Positions 33,187-42,363 of a DNA stretch of 64,000 nucleotides are shown here, one piece after another. How positions within the stretch are numbered: the first letter of the stretch is position 1; each line of letters begins with the position of its first letter. The notes under the pieces are model-generated. The model ran no database searches. It had not been told where the DNA came from and saw only the letters and a list, made by a program, of their open reading frames with translations. The translations under genes and the position numbers were made by a program. The DNA is from Agromyces protaetiae (GTDB lineage: Bacteria; Actinomycetota; Actinomycetes; Actinomycetales; Microbacteriaceae), in contig NZ_CP035491.1 in assembly GCF_004135405.1 (NCBI RefSeq), forward strand, positions 3,534,001-3,598,000. The letters run 5' to 3'.

Positions 33187-34488
33187 TCAGGGCCGCCCGA
33201 TCCCCCGAACCGTCCATCCCGCGGCGCGCCAGGAGTCGCGGTCGAGCACGTTGCGCCCGTCGATGACGACGGGGTTCGCGACGCGCCTGGCGGTGTCGAC
33301 GGGGTCGAGCCCGCGGTACTCGCGCCATTCGGTGACGAGGACGACGAGGTCGGCATCGGCGAGGGCCGCTTCGGTCGAGGTCGTGTACTCGAGCTGCGGG
33401 TGCCGCTCGCGGGCGTTCTCGATGCCTTCGGGGTCGGTGGCGATGACGTCCGCGCCGAGGCCTTTGAGGTGGACCGCGACGTCGAGCGCGGGCGAGTCGC
33501 GCACGTCGTCGGACTCGGGTTTGAAGGTCACGCCGAGCACGGCGATGCGCTTCTGGAAGACCGAGCCGCCGAGCGCTTCGACGGCGAGGTCGACGACCTT
33601 CTGCCGCTGGCGCAGGTTGATCGCGTCGATCTCCTTGAGGAACGCGACCGACTTGCCGCGGCCGAGCTCCTCGGCGCGCGCGGTGAAGGCCCGGATGTCT
33701 TTGGGGAGACACCCGCCGCCGAAGCCGACGCCCGCGTTGAGGAATCGCCGGCCGATGCGGGCATCGTGTCCGATCGCGTCGGCGAGGGCCGTGACATCCG
33801 CCCCGGTCGCGTCGGCGATGTCGGCCATCGCGTTGATGAAGCTGATCTTGGTCGCGAGGAAGGCGTTCGCGGCGGTCTTGACGAGCTCTGCGGTCGCGAA
33901 GTCGGTGACGATGCGAGGGGTGCCGGCTTCGATCGCGGCCCGGTAGACGCGGTCGAGCACGGCGGCGGACTCGGGGCGGTCGACGCCGTAGACGAGGCGG
34001 TCGGGTTCGAGGGTGTCTTTCACGGCGAACCCTTCGCGGAGGAACTCGGGGTTCCAGGCGAGCGCGGCGTGCGGTGCGGTTTCAGCGAGCCGCGCGGCGA
34101 GCCGCTCGGCGGTGCCGACGGGCACGGTGCTCTTGCCGACGACGAGGGCGCCGTCGGCGACGTGGGGCAGGAGCGACTCGAACGCGAGGTCGACGTAGGT
34201 GAGGTCGGCGGCGCCGCCGCCCGCCTGCTGCGGGGTGCCGACGGCGATGAAGTGCACCTCGGCGTCGTCGGCTTCGGAGATGTCGGTGGTGAACCGCAGG
34301 CGACCGCTCGCGGTCGCACTCGCGAGGATCTCGGGGAGGCCGGGCTCGAAGAACGGCGGGTGCGCCGCCGAAAGGGCCGCGATCTTGCGTTCGTCGACAT
34401 CGACGCCGACGACCTCATGGCCGAGCTCGGCCATGGCCGAGGCGTGCACGGCGCCGAGATAGCCGCAACCGATCACCGAGATGCGCAT
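33187..34488 (-). CDS. UDP-glucose/GDP-mannose dehydrogenase family enzyme
   Basis: NAD-dependent nucleotide-sugar 6-dehydrogenase of 433 residues, probably UDP-glucose to UDP-glucuronate, supplying acidic sugar for surface polymers. ISVIGCGYLGAVHASAMA is the Rossmann motif. WNPEFLREGFAVKDTLEPDRLVYG and the catalytic Cys in GVGFGGGCLPKDIRAF are present, and LGVTFKPESDDVRDSPALDV opens the C-terminal domain. ATG 34488 follows AGAGGA. Transcribed alone, toward the repeat cluster at 32988-33142. UDP-ManNAc or GDP-mannose specificity is possible but less likely from the motifs. Confidence 0.88.
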   Translation of the reverse strand: MRISVIGCGYLGAVHASAMAELGHEVVGVDVDERKIAALSAAHPPFFEPGLPEILASATASGRLRFTTDISEADDAEVHFIAVGTPQQAGGGAADLTYVDLAFESLLPHVADGALVVGKSTVPVGTAERLAARLAETAPHAALAWNPEFLREGFAVKDTLEPDRLVYGVDRPESAAVLDRVYRAAIEAGTPRIVTDFATAELVKTAANAFLATKISFINAMADIADATGADVTALADAIGHDARIGRRFLNAGVGFGGGCLPKDIRAFTARAEELGRGKSVAFLKEIDAINLRQRQKVVDLAVEALGGSVFQKRIAVLGVTFKPESDDVRDSPALDVAVHLKGLGADVIATDPEGIENARERHPQLEYTTSTEAALADADLVVLVTEWREYRGLDPVDTARRVANPVVIDGRNVLDRDSWRAAGWTVRGIGRP

Positions 34489-34624
34489 AGGTGTCCTCTC
34501 ATGGGGAGTCCGTCCGTCGCTGTCATTCTTGCAGGACGGCGCAACGCGCGGTGAACGCCTCGTGACGGCGCGGCATACACGGAAGGTCGCCGGTCGTGCG
34601 CGTCGGCGTGGGAGCATGAGACGG

Positions 34625-35110
34625 ATGTCTCGGATGTCTCGACCGGCCGCGCTCCGCACGGCGGCGCGCGTGCTGCTCGCGCCGTACCTCGTCGTGCTCG
34701 GCTTCATCGTCTTCCTCCCGGCGCGTTCGGCGCGGCGGGTGACGGGCATCGTGGGGTGGGCGGCCGACGTCGTCGCCTCGTACGGGGCTCCCCGCGAGCC
34801 CGCGGCGATCGTGTTCGAGTTCCTTGCGAACATCGCGCTGTTCGTGCCGTTCGGCGCGCTCATCGTGCTCGCGTGGCCGAAGCTCGGCGTGTGGCCGCCG
34901 ATCGTCGCCGCGCTCGTCGTGTCGACGGTCATCGAGCTCGTGCAGCTCGGCCTGCCGTCGCGCGTCGCGACGATCTCCGACGTCGTGGCGAATACGACGG
35001 GCGCGGCGATCGGCGTGCTCCTCGTGATGGCGCTGCGGCAACGGCGGCTACGCACTCCCGACGCCGACGCCGACGCCCCCGGCACCGCCCCGTCAGACGG
35101 CGGTGCGTGA
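34625..35110 (+). CDS. VanZ-like membrane protein
   Basis: Small membrane protein of about 161 residues with four hydrophobic segments: LLAPYLVVLGFIVFLPA, IALFVPFGALIVLAWP, WPPIVAALVVSTVIELVQLGL and TTGAAIGVLLVMAL. The FEFLANIALFVPFG and ELVQLGLPSRVATISDVVANTTGA signatures match the VanZ family, whose general role is unclear. ATG 34625 is chosen because GGGAG ends 10 nt upstream; ATG 34616 and 34634 are alternatives. Its 3' end overlaps the convergent DUF418 gene by 18 bp. Confidence 0.8.
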   Translation: MSRMSRPAALRTAARVLLAPYLVVLGFIVFLPARSARRVTGIVGWAADVVASYGAPREPAAIVFEFLANIALFVPFGALIVLAWPKLGVWPPIVAALVVSTVIELVQLGLPSRVATISDVVANTTGAAIGVLLVMALRQRRLRTPDADADAPGTAPSDGGA

Positions 35111-36243
35111 CCGGCCGCTCGCGATCCGCATGAGTTCTTCGAGCGGACCCCGCCCGATGAATCTCCGCCAGCACCACGCGAACGCCATCGACCCGACGAT
35201 GAGTCCGATGACGAGCGGCCACGAGTCATCCGTGATGAACCCGTTCTCCTCGCGCTTGGCCGCTGCGAGCACGACGAGGTGGGCCGTGTAGATCGTGAGC
35301 GGCATGGCGCCCATCGCCGTGATCGGGGAGAGCACGGCGGCCGCGACGCGGCGCACGCCGGGGCGGGCGAGTCCGGTGAGGAGCACGGCGACCGCGACGA
35401 TCACGGCGCAGACGCCGACGTTGCCGAAGGCCTGGAGCGACTCCCCCACAGCAGCGGTCTGCACTGCGGCGGCCTGCAGCGAGGCATCCGTGCCCGCCTC
35501 CGCGCGCTGCACGACCGAGACGCGCAGGAGCTCGACGCCGGGCGCGAGCGCGACGAGGGCTGCGAACGTGCCCGCGAGCGCCGTCCACGCGACGACGCGC
35601 GGGCGGGCGATGCCGTACCGCGCGAGCCCGAGTCCGACGAGCATGACCGCCACCCACTCGATGACGGGATAGGCCCCGAGAAGAACCATTCGGTGAGGAG
35701 TCCGTAGCCGGCCGCCTGCACGTCGGCGACCCACGGCGTCGCCGCGATGAGCACCGCGAGCCCCGGTGCGATGAGCACCCCGACCGCGCCGACGACGAGC
35801 TGCACGGCGCGCGGCACGAACAGGAGGGGCAGCAGCACGAGGAACGCGACGCCGTACTCGTCGAGGATGATGTAGACGAGGGGCGCGAGGGTGGCTGCGA
35901 TGAGGAGCCCGAGGGCGATCAGGATGACGGCCCGCACCGTGATCTGGAGGCGGAGCCGGGTGCGCTCGGGGCCGCCGAACGGCCCGGTCGCGGGGATCGG
36001 CGCGGTGCCGCCGCTCACGAATCCGAGGGCGAGCCCCGCCGTGAGGGCGAAGAGGAGACGGGATCGCTCGTCGGGGATCGCGAGGAGTTCCGCCCCCACG
36101 AGGGTCGTCGCCGCCGGCGCCGCGTGGGCGATGAACATGCCGATGAGGGCGAGACCTCGGGCGGTGTCGACGCCGTCGACGCGGCCGCGGCCGGCGGCGC
36201 GCGCCGGCGGGTCGACCGTCGCCGGCGCGTCGCCGCCGGTCAC
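35093..36243 (-). pseudogene. DUF418-type membrane protein, frameshifted as read
   Basis: Multi-pass membrane protein. The first part reads from GTG 36243 (GRVDGVDTARGLALIGMFIAH) through several helices to LLTEWFF. The reading then moves to a second frame at GAYPVIEWVAVMLVGLGLAR and runs to 35093, including MPLTIYTAHLVVLA and the DUF418 C-terminal region. Adding one G to the G4 run (C4 at 35674-35677 on plus) restores a 383-residue protein with FFSGAYPVIEW across the joint. All other parts are intact, so a sequencing or assembly error is likelier than decay. GTG 36243 overlaps the stress-protein stop (GTGA). Function unknown. Confidence 0.75.
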
Positions 36244-37103
36244 CGCACCACGACGGTCGGTCCTTCGAGGTGCGCGAGCACCCCGTGGCTGATGGAGCCG
36301 AGGAGGAATCGCGCGAGGGCGCTGCGCCCGCGGCTGCCGACGACGAGGAGCGATGCTTCGGATGCCTCGTCGACGAGGGCTGTGACGGGGTCGCCCGCGA
36401 CGACCCGCCGGACGATCTCGAGGTCGGGATTCGCCGCCGCGACGGGGTCGATGGATTCGTCGAGCACTTCGGCCGCGGCCCGGCTCAGTTCGTCGGTGCC
36501 CACCATCGCGACGCCGTACCCGTACTCGCCGCCGACCATGACGGCGATGTCCCACGCGTGCACGGCGACGAGCGGCTGGTCGAGCCGGGTCGCTTCCGCG
36601 ACGGCGAACGCGAGGGCGTGTTCGCCCTCGACCGAGCCGTCGACGCCGACGACGACGCCTCGGCGGGCGCTCACGTCGACGTCGGGGATGACGGCGACGG
36701 GCGCGTGACTCGCGGCCGCGATGCGCAGGCTGTGCACGCCGCGCCGACTCGGACGTTTGCCTCCGTGCCAGTCGCTGCCGACGACGAGGAGGTCGGCTCC
36801 GCGGGAGAGTCGTTCGAAGACCTCGACGGTCTGCCCCTGCTCGAGATCGGTCGCGATGTCGAGTTCGACGCCCGCGGCCGCGCCGACGCGTTCGGCGCGT
36901 TCGACGGCGGCGTCGAGACATCCGCGCGCCTTCTCATGCGCCGCCAACAGGAGTTCGGCGTCGCCCGTCGCCTCGATCTGGGAATCGACGACGTGCACGA
37001 GCCGAAGGCTCGCTCCGCGCGCGGCGGCGCGCTCGGCGGCCCACGTGACCGTGCGCGCGCAGCCTTCCTCGGCGGTGTTCACACCGACCACGATCTCCGT
37101 CAT
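36240..37103 (-). CDS. Universal stress protein, tandem UspA domains
   Basis: Cytoplasmic protein of 287 residues with two UspA domains (about 1-140 and 145-287). The second has a complete ATP-binding pattern (GSRGRSALARFLLGS); the first is degenerate (GSDWHGGKRPSRRG). Such proteins respond to stress and dormancy in actinobacteria. ATG 37103 follows an AGGAGG box. Its stop overlaps the DUF418 start, so the two are co-transcribed. The hairpin at 37198 insulates it from the surface-protein gene upstream. Confidence 0.9.
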   Translation of the reverse strand: MTEIVVGVNTAEEGCARTVTWAAERAAARGASLRLVHVVDSQIEATGDAELLLAAHEKARGCLDAAVERAERVGAAAGVELDIATDLEQGQTVEVFERLSRGADLLVVGSDWHGGKRPSRRGVHSLRIAAASHAPVAVIPDVDVSARRGVVVGVDGSVEGEHALAFAVAEATRLDQPLVAVHAWDIAVMVGGEYGYGVAMVGTDELSRAAAEVLDESIDPVAAANPDLEIVRRVVAGDPVTALVDEASEASLLVVGSRGRSALARFLLGSISHGVLAHLEGPTVVVR

Positions 37104-37197
37104 GCGATGCCTCCTGTCGGGTCACCCCCATCTTCACGCGGACGGGCGGCGGAGGCCAGCATTGGATGCCTCGAGTGTGCGACTGCCGCCGGAACGA

Positions 37198-37231
37198 CGA
37201 ATGACCCGGGTCCCCCAACCCGGGTCATTCG
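37198..37231 (-). terminator. Terminator of surface-protein gene
   Basis: Perfect 14-bp stem CGAATGACCCGGGT (37198-37211) with its complement at 37218-37231 and a 6-nt loop, 47 bp beyond the stop of the gene at 37278. No T-run. Confidence 0.75.
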
Positions 37232-37277
37232 CGAGCGCGCTACAGAGAGCGCGACAGAGTGCGCAGAAGCGCTGGGC

Positions 37278-37775
37278 TCACTCGGAGCGGTTGCGGCGCA
37301 CGGTCGTGAGTACGATGACGAGCGCTGCGCCGAGCAGGAGCGCGCCACCGCCGATCCAGACCCACAGCACGGGGTCGACGCCCGTGTGCGGCAGGCCCGA
37401 GTCGGAGCCCGCGTCGCCAGACGAGTCGGCGGGCAGGACCGTGAGCGTCGCGGTCGCCGTCTCGCCGCCGGCCGTCACGGTGATCGTGTAGGTGCCGGGC
37501 TGCGTGGCCGAGGCGCCGAACGTGACCGCGCCGTTGGCGTCGGTCGAGCGCGTGAGCGTCGAGGCCTTGATGATCGAGAGCGTCACGGCGTCTGGTGCCG
37601 ACGCGGTCGCGGGCGTGTTGGCGGGAAGGCCGCTGAACCCGAGCTGGGCGACCTCGCCGGGCGCGACCGTCGCCGGCGTGCCCTGCTCGGGGTATTCGTC
37701 GGCGTTGGCGGCGATGGGCGCCGCGACGAGCACGGCTGCGGCAACGGCGAACGTTGCGAGAATCTTGCGGAGCAT
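37278..37775 (-). CDS. LPXTG-type surface protein with Ig-like domain
   Basis: Secreted protein of 165 residues. A signal peptide (MLRKILATFAVAAAVLVAAP, cleavage near ANA) is followed by one Ig-like/bacterial-surface beta domain containing GTYTITVTAGGETATATLTV. A sorting signal LPHTG precedes a hydrophobic helix (VWIGGGALLLGAALVIVLTT) and the basic end RRNRSE. Sortase anchoring to the wall is expected, though no sortase gene is in the window. Its paralogue of identical length lies at 39744, on the other side of the DUF4012 gene. Probably adhesin-like or structural. Confidence 0.85.
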   Translation of the reverse strand: MLRKILATFAVAAAVLVAAPIAANADEYPEQGTPATVAPGEVAQLGFSGLPANTPATASAPDAVTLSIIKASTLTRSTDANGAVTFGASATQPGTYTITVTAGGETATATLTVLPADSSGDAGSDSGLPHTGVDPVLWVWIGGGALLLGAALVIVLTTVRRNRSE

Positions 37776-37858
37776 AGACGCATCCCCTCAGTTGGCTTGC
37801 TTCCGGCATTGGCGTGTGTAGGGCACCGCCGGGAGACCCGAGAACGGTGACACGTCGA

Positions 37859-39697
37859 TCAGTTTAGGGCCGAATCACAGGTTGGTGTGAGAGCGCTTGC
37901 TTCACGGGCGTAAACAAGCGGTGTCGATTCGATCACGACCGGCCGCTGCTCGGGCACGTCGCCGAGGAACGAGAACCGCCAGGAAACCGCCTGTCCTGGG
38001 GCGAGTCGAGCGGTCACCTTCGACAGCGCGTAGCCCGAATCCGAGGTTTCATGCACATTCACCTGCCCCCCGTTTTGGGTGACTCCGAGATTGAAGGTGC
38101 CGGGCGCCGAGTAGACGTGGACCGACGTCGAGATCTCGCCGGGCGGCGTGCCGAAGGAGCCGCCCCCAGTCACATATTCGGGCAGGCTCGTCGCGGCATC
38201 CGCGGGTGCCGTGTTCGTGAGCGTGACCTCGACGACGTACGTCGGCAGTCCGTCGTTGCGGCACACCATGCTGCCGGCTGCGAACTGCACGTCGAGGTAC
38301 GGGTCCATCTTCGAGCCCGTGAGGTCGTTGAGGTAGACCCCGAACGCCTGGCGCCCCGGCCCTGAGACGGGCAGGTCGCCCGCGAGGGTCGTGCCGTCGA
38401 GGATCGCCTGCTCCGCGGCATCCGCGTTCCAGATCAAAATGCGCCGCTCGGCGCCCGCTTCCACGAGCGCTTCGACGAGCGCGCGGGGGTCGACGCCCCC
38501 GCCGCGGACGGCACCGATCACCGACGCGGCGGCCATCGCGAAGTACGCGTCTTGGTCGCGCGGGTCGTCGAAGCGCGCGTAGACGTCTTGCAGCAGCACC
38601 GGCACGGCGTTGTCGCTCGTGAGCTGCTCGCCCGTCGGCAGCGTCACGGGCCCGGTCGCGCGCAGCAGGTAGCTCAGGACGACGGGGTCGACGGCGACGA
38701 CCGACGCGGGCGCGACGCCGAACTGACGAAGCCACATGTCGGCTGCGATCGACGCGCCGAGGGGGAACTGCGGGGCGAACGTGACGTCTTGGATGAACCG
38801 GGCGGTGTTGTCGCCCCAGAGCGCGCGCGTCTCGACGGGCAGGTCGACGACGGGCGGGTCGTACCGCGGGAAGTCGCCCGAGTCGGCCTGCTGTACGAGG
38901 TCGAACGAACCCTGATCGGTGTGCACGAGCGCGAGGGCGCCGGGGATGCCGCCGAGGGTGCGGAGCTCGGCGTTGTTCTGGAAGAGCAGCAGGATGTCTC
39001 GTGGGCCGTCGGCTCCGAGCATGGCGGGCACGAGCCGCACGGCACGGTCGAGGGCGTCGACGGTGGCGGCGGTCTCGTCGAGCGTGGTCGCGAGGTCGTC
39101 GCGCGCGTCGGCGAGGGGCTCGATGACGTCGGCGTCGGCGACAGTGGCGAGCGTCTGCTGGGCGTCGGCGAGCGCGACGGATGCCTCGTGCACGGGCGCC
39201 TGCAGCGCGATGACGGGTGCGAGGTCGACGCGGCCGCCCTCGGGTTTGAATGCCGCGAGGTCGAGCTGCGCGGCGGCTTCGGCGAGCGGGCTCACTGCGC
39301 CCGTCGCGATGCGATCGACGGATGCCGCGACCACGCGCATGCTCGTGAGGTTCGGGCCCGCCCAGGGCAGCCCTTCGGCGGCGCGCCACAGCGGGTCACT
39401 CGTGAGCGCGGCCGCTTCGCGGGCGTGGTCGGAGAGTTCGCGCGAGACATCCATCGCCTTGGTCGTGTCGCCCGCGACGATGGCGTCTTTCGTGGCATTC
39501 GCGAGCGGAACCGCCTGCTCGAGGTGGTCTTTCGCGAGGAGCCCGCGGATGCCGACCCAGAGCGCCGCGCCGATGACGATCAGGAGCAGCGCGCCGACGC
39601 CGCCGAGCACCCACCGCACCCAGCGACGGCGCTCCGGCCCGCGGCGCGCACGACGACGGGCGTCTCGTCGGGAGACGTCGGAGGCAGGGGCGGTCAC
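37859..39697 (-). CDS. DUF4012 domain membrane protein
   Basis: Protein of about 612 residues with a basic cytoplasmic N-terminus (SRRDARRRARRGPERRRW), one membrane helix (WVLGGVGALLLIVIGAALWVG) and a large extracytoplasmic part. LLLFQNNAELRTLGGIPGAL and GDNTARFIQDVTFAPQFP are DUF4012 hallmarks. The domain is found in actinobacterial surface-polysaccharide neighbourhoods; its activity is not established. GTG 39697 is the likely start because residues before it look untranslated, but no good RBS is visible. It is flanked by two paralogous sortase-type surface proteins, implying a shared envelope role. Confidence 0.83.
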   Translation of the reverse strand: MTAPASDVSRRDARRRARRGPERRRWVRWVLGGVGALLLIVIGAALWVGIRGLLAKDHLEQAVPLANATKDAIVAGDTTKAMDVSRELSDHAREAAALTSDPLWRAAEGLPWAGPNLTSMRVVAASVDRIATGAVSPLAEAAAQLDLAAFKPEGGRVDLAPVIALQAPVHEASVALADAQQTLATVADADVIEPLADARDDLATTLDETAATVDALDRAVRLVPAMLGADGPRDILLLFQNNAELRTLGGIPGALALVHTDQGSFDLVQQADSGDFPRYDPPVVDLPVETRALWGDNTARFIQDVTFAPQFPLGASIAADMWLRQFGVAPASVVAVDPVVLSYLLRATGPVTLPTGEQLTSDNAVPVLLQDVYARFDDPRDQDAYFAMAAASVIGAVRGGGVDPRALVEALVEAGAERRILIWNADAAEQAILDGTTLAGDLPVSGPGRQAFGVYLNDLTGSKMDPYLDVQFAAGSMVCRNDGLPTYVVEVTLTNTAPADAATSLPEYVTGGGSFGTPPGEISTSVHVYSAPGTFNLGVTQNGGQVNVHETSDSGYALSKVTARLAPGQAVSWRFSFLGDVPEQRPVVIESTPLVYAREASALTPTCDSALN

Positions 39698-39743
39698 GCG
39701 GTCAAGGGTACCTGCGGGAGCGTCCAGCCCTGGACGGGCGGGT

Positions 39744-40241
39744 TCAGCCGCGGTTGCGCGAGCGGCGCACGCTCGTGACGACCACGACGATCGCGGCACC
39801 GAGCAGCAGCGCGCCGCCCGCGATCCAGATCGCGAGCACGGGCGCGTCGTAGCCCGTCGCCGAGAGACCGTCGTCGCCGCCCGCTTCGGAGTCGGCCGGC
39901 AGCACCGTGAGCGTGCCCGTCGCGACGACGCCGCCCGCCGTGACCGTGATGGTGTACGTGCCGGGCTGGCTCGCCGTCGCCGTGTAGGTCACCGAACCGT
40001 TCGCGTCGGTCGGGCGCGAGAAGGTCGACGCCTTGAGCACGCTCAACGTGACCGCGTCGGGCGCGGTCGCCGTCGACGGCGTGTTCGCGGGGAAGCCCGA
40101 GAACGTGAGGTCGGCGCTGCCGCCGACCGCTTCGGTTACCGTCGGGCCTTGCGCCGTGTACCCCACGGCGTTCGCCGCAACCGGCACGGCAATGACCGCG
40201 GCGACCGCGATGGCCGCTGCTGCGAGAATCCTGCGGAACAT
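39744..40241 (-). CDS. Sortase-type surface protein, paralogue
   Basis: Secreted protein of 165 residues matching the gene at 37278 segment by segment. It has a signal peptide (MFRRILAAAAIAVAAVIAVP), an Ig-like domain with GTYTITVTAGGVVATGTLTV, then a membrane helix and the basic end RRSRNRG. Where the paralogue has LPHTG, this one reads LSATGYDAP, a variant pentapeptide resembling class E-type signals. It may need a different sortase or be anchored only by its helix. Located 46 bp upstream of the DUF4012 gene. Confidence 0.82.
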   Translation of the reverse strand: MFRRILAAAAIAVAAVIAVPVAANAVGYTAQGPTVTEAVGGSADLTFSGFPANTPSTATAPDAVTLSVLKASTFSRPTDANGSVTYTATASQPGTYTITVTAGGVVATGTLTVLPADSEAGGDDGLSATGYDAPVLAIWIAGGALLLGAAIVVVVTSVRRSRNRG

Positions 40242-40387
40242 GTGTAGGGTGCCCCTCTGTGTTGCTCGAATCACCGAGGTTCCGGCGACGTGTCGTCTCG
40301 CCCCTCCGGAGGCGACACTTTGCAACACCTTAGGCGGTGATTCCGATTGCGGCGACCCGTTGCGTTCTTGCGAGCCCTGATGTCGGC

Positions 40388-40804
40388 CTATGACGGGGCG
40401 AACGCGCGACGCCTCCGGATGGCGTCGTCGGGCGCGATGAGCCGGAAGACCGGGGCGGGTGCTTTGAACTCGCTCGCGATCGCAGCCGTCCAGGCGAACC
40501 AGTCGTAGTACGTGGGCGGATGCTCCTCGCCGGACTCCCACGCGGCAGCGAGCGCGTAGGTGAGCACGCTCTGGGGAACGCCCTCGATATCCGTTGCGAT
40601 CGCGTCTTCGGCGTCTCGACAGGCCGCGATGTACAGCCGACTGGGCCCACTCGCCGCCCGCCGATAGAGGATGTCGACGGCCGGCGGTCGACCCTCGAAC
40701 ACGGTGTCGTTGCCGCTCAAGCGACCCTCGCTGGGGAACCTCGATGACCAGAAGTCGCGAACTCCTGTGGGCACTGTCAATACCTTCGAGGATGTCGCCC
40801 CCAC
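40388..40804 (-). CDS. Hypothetical protein
   Basis: Open frame of about 138 residues from GTG 40804, unrecognised. The composition is protein-like (YYDWFAWTAAIASEF, LYIAACRDAEDAIATDI) with no membrane segment or signal peptide. The frame stays open into the divergent polymerase-like gene, so the start is uncertain. The region 40242-40387 downstream holds a GTGTCG...CGACAC stem with an inner CCTCCGGAGG palindrome that could be its terminator. Confidence 0.45.
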   Translation of the reverse strand: MGATSSKVLTVPTGVRDFWSSRFPSEGRLSGNDTVFEGRPPAVDILYRRAASGPSRLYIAACRDAEDAIATDIEGVPQSVLTYALAAAWESGEEHPPTYYDWFAWTAAIASEFKAPAPVFRLIAPDDAIRRRRAFAPS

Positions 40805-40862
40805 GGGCTCGATCAGCGCGCGCCCGCACCGTACCGCACGGCACCGCGTAGGATCATCGCTT

Positions 40863-42320
40863 ATGAGGCGAACGACGACGACATGGTCGCTTCCAGCGGT
40901 GACGTTCGTTCTCGTAGTGCCACTCACGCTCCTCACCATCGCGCAACCAGCAGTCAGCCTAGGGCTCCTGCTCGCTGCGATCTCTGTGATCGGGTTCCTC
41001 CGCGCGCCTTGGCTCACAGTCCCGGTCACTGTTGTGCTCGCATATACTGCATTTCCCAAGGTGATCCCGCGCAGCATCCAACTTGGCGCTATGAGCGGCT
41101 ACCTCTACGAAATCACGCTGCTCCTCGCTCTCGTCTTCGTGCTAGCTCGCCGTCCACCCCGCCGGTCGACTGACGTCGCGGGATCGATTGTTCTCGGGCT
41201 GACCACGGTGTTTCTCGTTTTCGGCGTCGCCACCGGCAACCCGACCAACCCCGCGATCAATGACGCCCGCGGGCTCATCATCGTAGGCATTGCGACGATT
41301 GTTTCCGGCCGCGTGTTCGGCTACCCAGAGGCGATGAAGACGGTGAGAGTTCTGAAGTGGTCGCTTTGGTTCTCCGCGACAATGGTCGTGCTCGGTCAGT
41401 TCGGTGTCGAGTTGCATGGCGCATCCGAGGACGCCGGTCTCTCGTTCGCTGGCGCTGGCGAGCGAGCACTGAGTGGCGCTGAACGTTTCTTGACGTCTGC
41501 CACACACGCGTCCCTCGCGACGGTTTGTATCTCGCTCGCATTGGTGATTACGCACCGCGCGCGTCTCCGTACTGTCGCGCCATGGCTGATCCCAGGGCTC
41601 ATCGTTGTGTTCTTTAGTTTCTCCCGGAACAGTATTCTCGCGGTTGGCGTTGCGGTCATTTACGCAATCGTCGCCAGTCGGCTATTCCGTTCTGCAATGA
41701 CCGCTCTGGTGGCGCTCGTCTTCGGTGGCGTAGCCGCGGGGGTGATGTACGGGTTCGCAATCGCGAGTAGCTCCGAGGGGCCGCTTGGGTGGCTCGCAGT
41801 CCAAATCAACGCCTACGTCGCCCGCGTGGTCGATGGCATAAGTCCTGCAGTCATCTCCGTTGATACGTCAGCGCAGTACCGGAACCGTGAGAGTGAACTG
41901 CTGCTCTCATCTTGGATGCAGAGTCCGATTCAAGGCCACGGTATGGGGGAGGCGTACCGAGTTCCGGTCGGCTCACCAGACAGTTTCACCGCCACATCCG
42001 GCATCTACTACGGACACAACTTCTATCTCTGGCTCGGAGTGAAAGCGGGCATCGTCGGCCTTGCTGTGATCTTGCTGGTGTTTCTGGTCCCGTTGATGCG
42101 CCGCATGACAGATGCCCCTACCCCGGTAGTCGGCGCGTCGGCTGCGCTGGCCGGTCTGCTCGTCGCCAGCTATGTCGCCCCGTTTCCTCTTGGTGTTGAG
42201 TCCGGCGCATCCATGCTCATAGGAATCCTGCTCGGAACGGTAACGAGATGGCCGCGTGAGCACGCGAGTCAGTCGCTCAGGTCGAAGAGCGTTCGCCCCT
42301 TGCCGATCCACGCGAGCTAA
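40863..42320 (+). CDS. Wzy/O-antigen ligase-like membrane protein
   Basis: Polytopic membrane protein of 485 residues with about 11-12 helices. A large loop (about 330-390) contains YRNRESELLLSSWMQSPIQG and GHGMGEAYRVP, then GHNFYLWLGVKAG. The GxG...H-N-x-(W/Y) pattern is typical of O-antigen polymerases and ligases. Probably polymerises the repeat unit of the second glycan locus. Codon usage is less GC-biased than the genes to its left, and it marks the left edge of the lower-GC island. It is divergent from the locus it would serve and has no visible RBS. Confidence 0.78.
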   Translation: MRRTTTTWSLPAVTFVLVVPLTLLTIAQPAVSLGLLLAAISVIGFLRAPWLTVPVTVVLAYTAFPKVIPRSIQLGAMSGYLYEITLLLALVFVLARRPPRRSTDVAGSIVLGLTTVFLVFGVATGNPTNPAINDARGLIIVGIATIVSGRVFGYPEAMKTVRVLKWSLWFSATMVVLGQFGVELHGASEDAGLSFAGAGERALSGAERFLTSATHASLATVCISLALVITHRARLRTVAPWLIPGLIVVFFSFSRNSILAVGVAVIYAIVASRLFRSAMTALVALVFGGVAAGVMYGFAIASSSEGPLGWLAVQINAYVARVVDGISPAVISVDTSAQYRNRESELLLSSWMQSPIQGHGMGEAYRVPVGSPDSFTATSGIYYGHNFYLWLGVKAGIVGLAVILLVFLVPLMRRMTDAPTPVVGASAALAGLLVASYVAPFPLGVESGASMLIGILLGTVTRWPREHASQSLRSKSVRPLPIHAS

Positions 42321-42363
42321 AGCTTCGTCGCCAAAGCGACCATCAGAGAATCACCTCTTCGAG

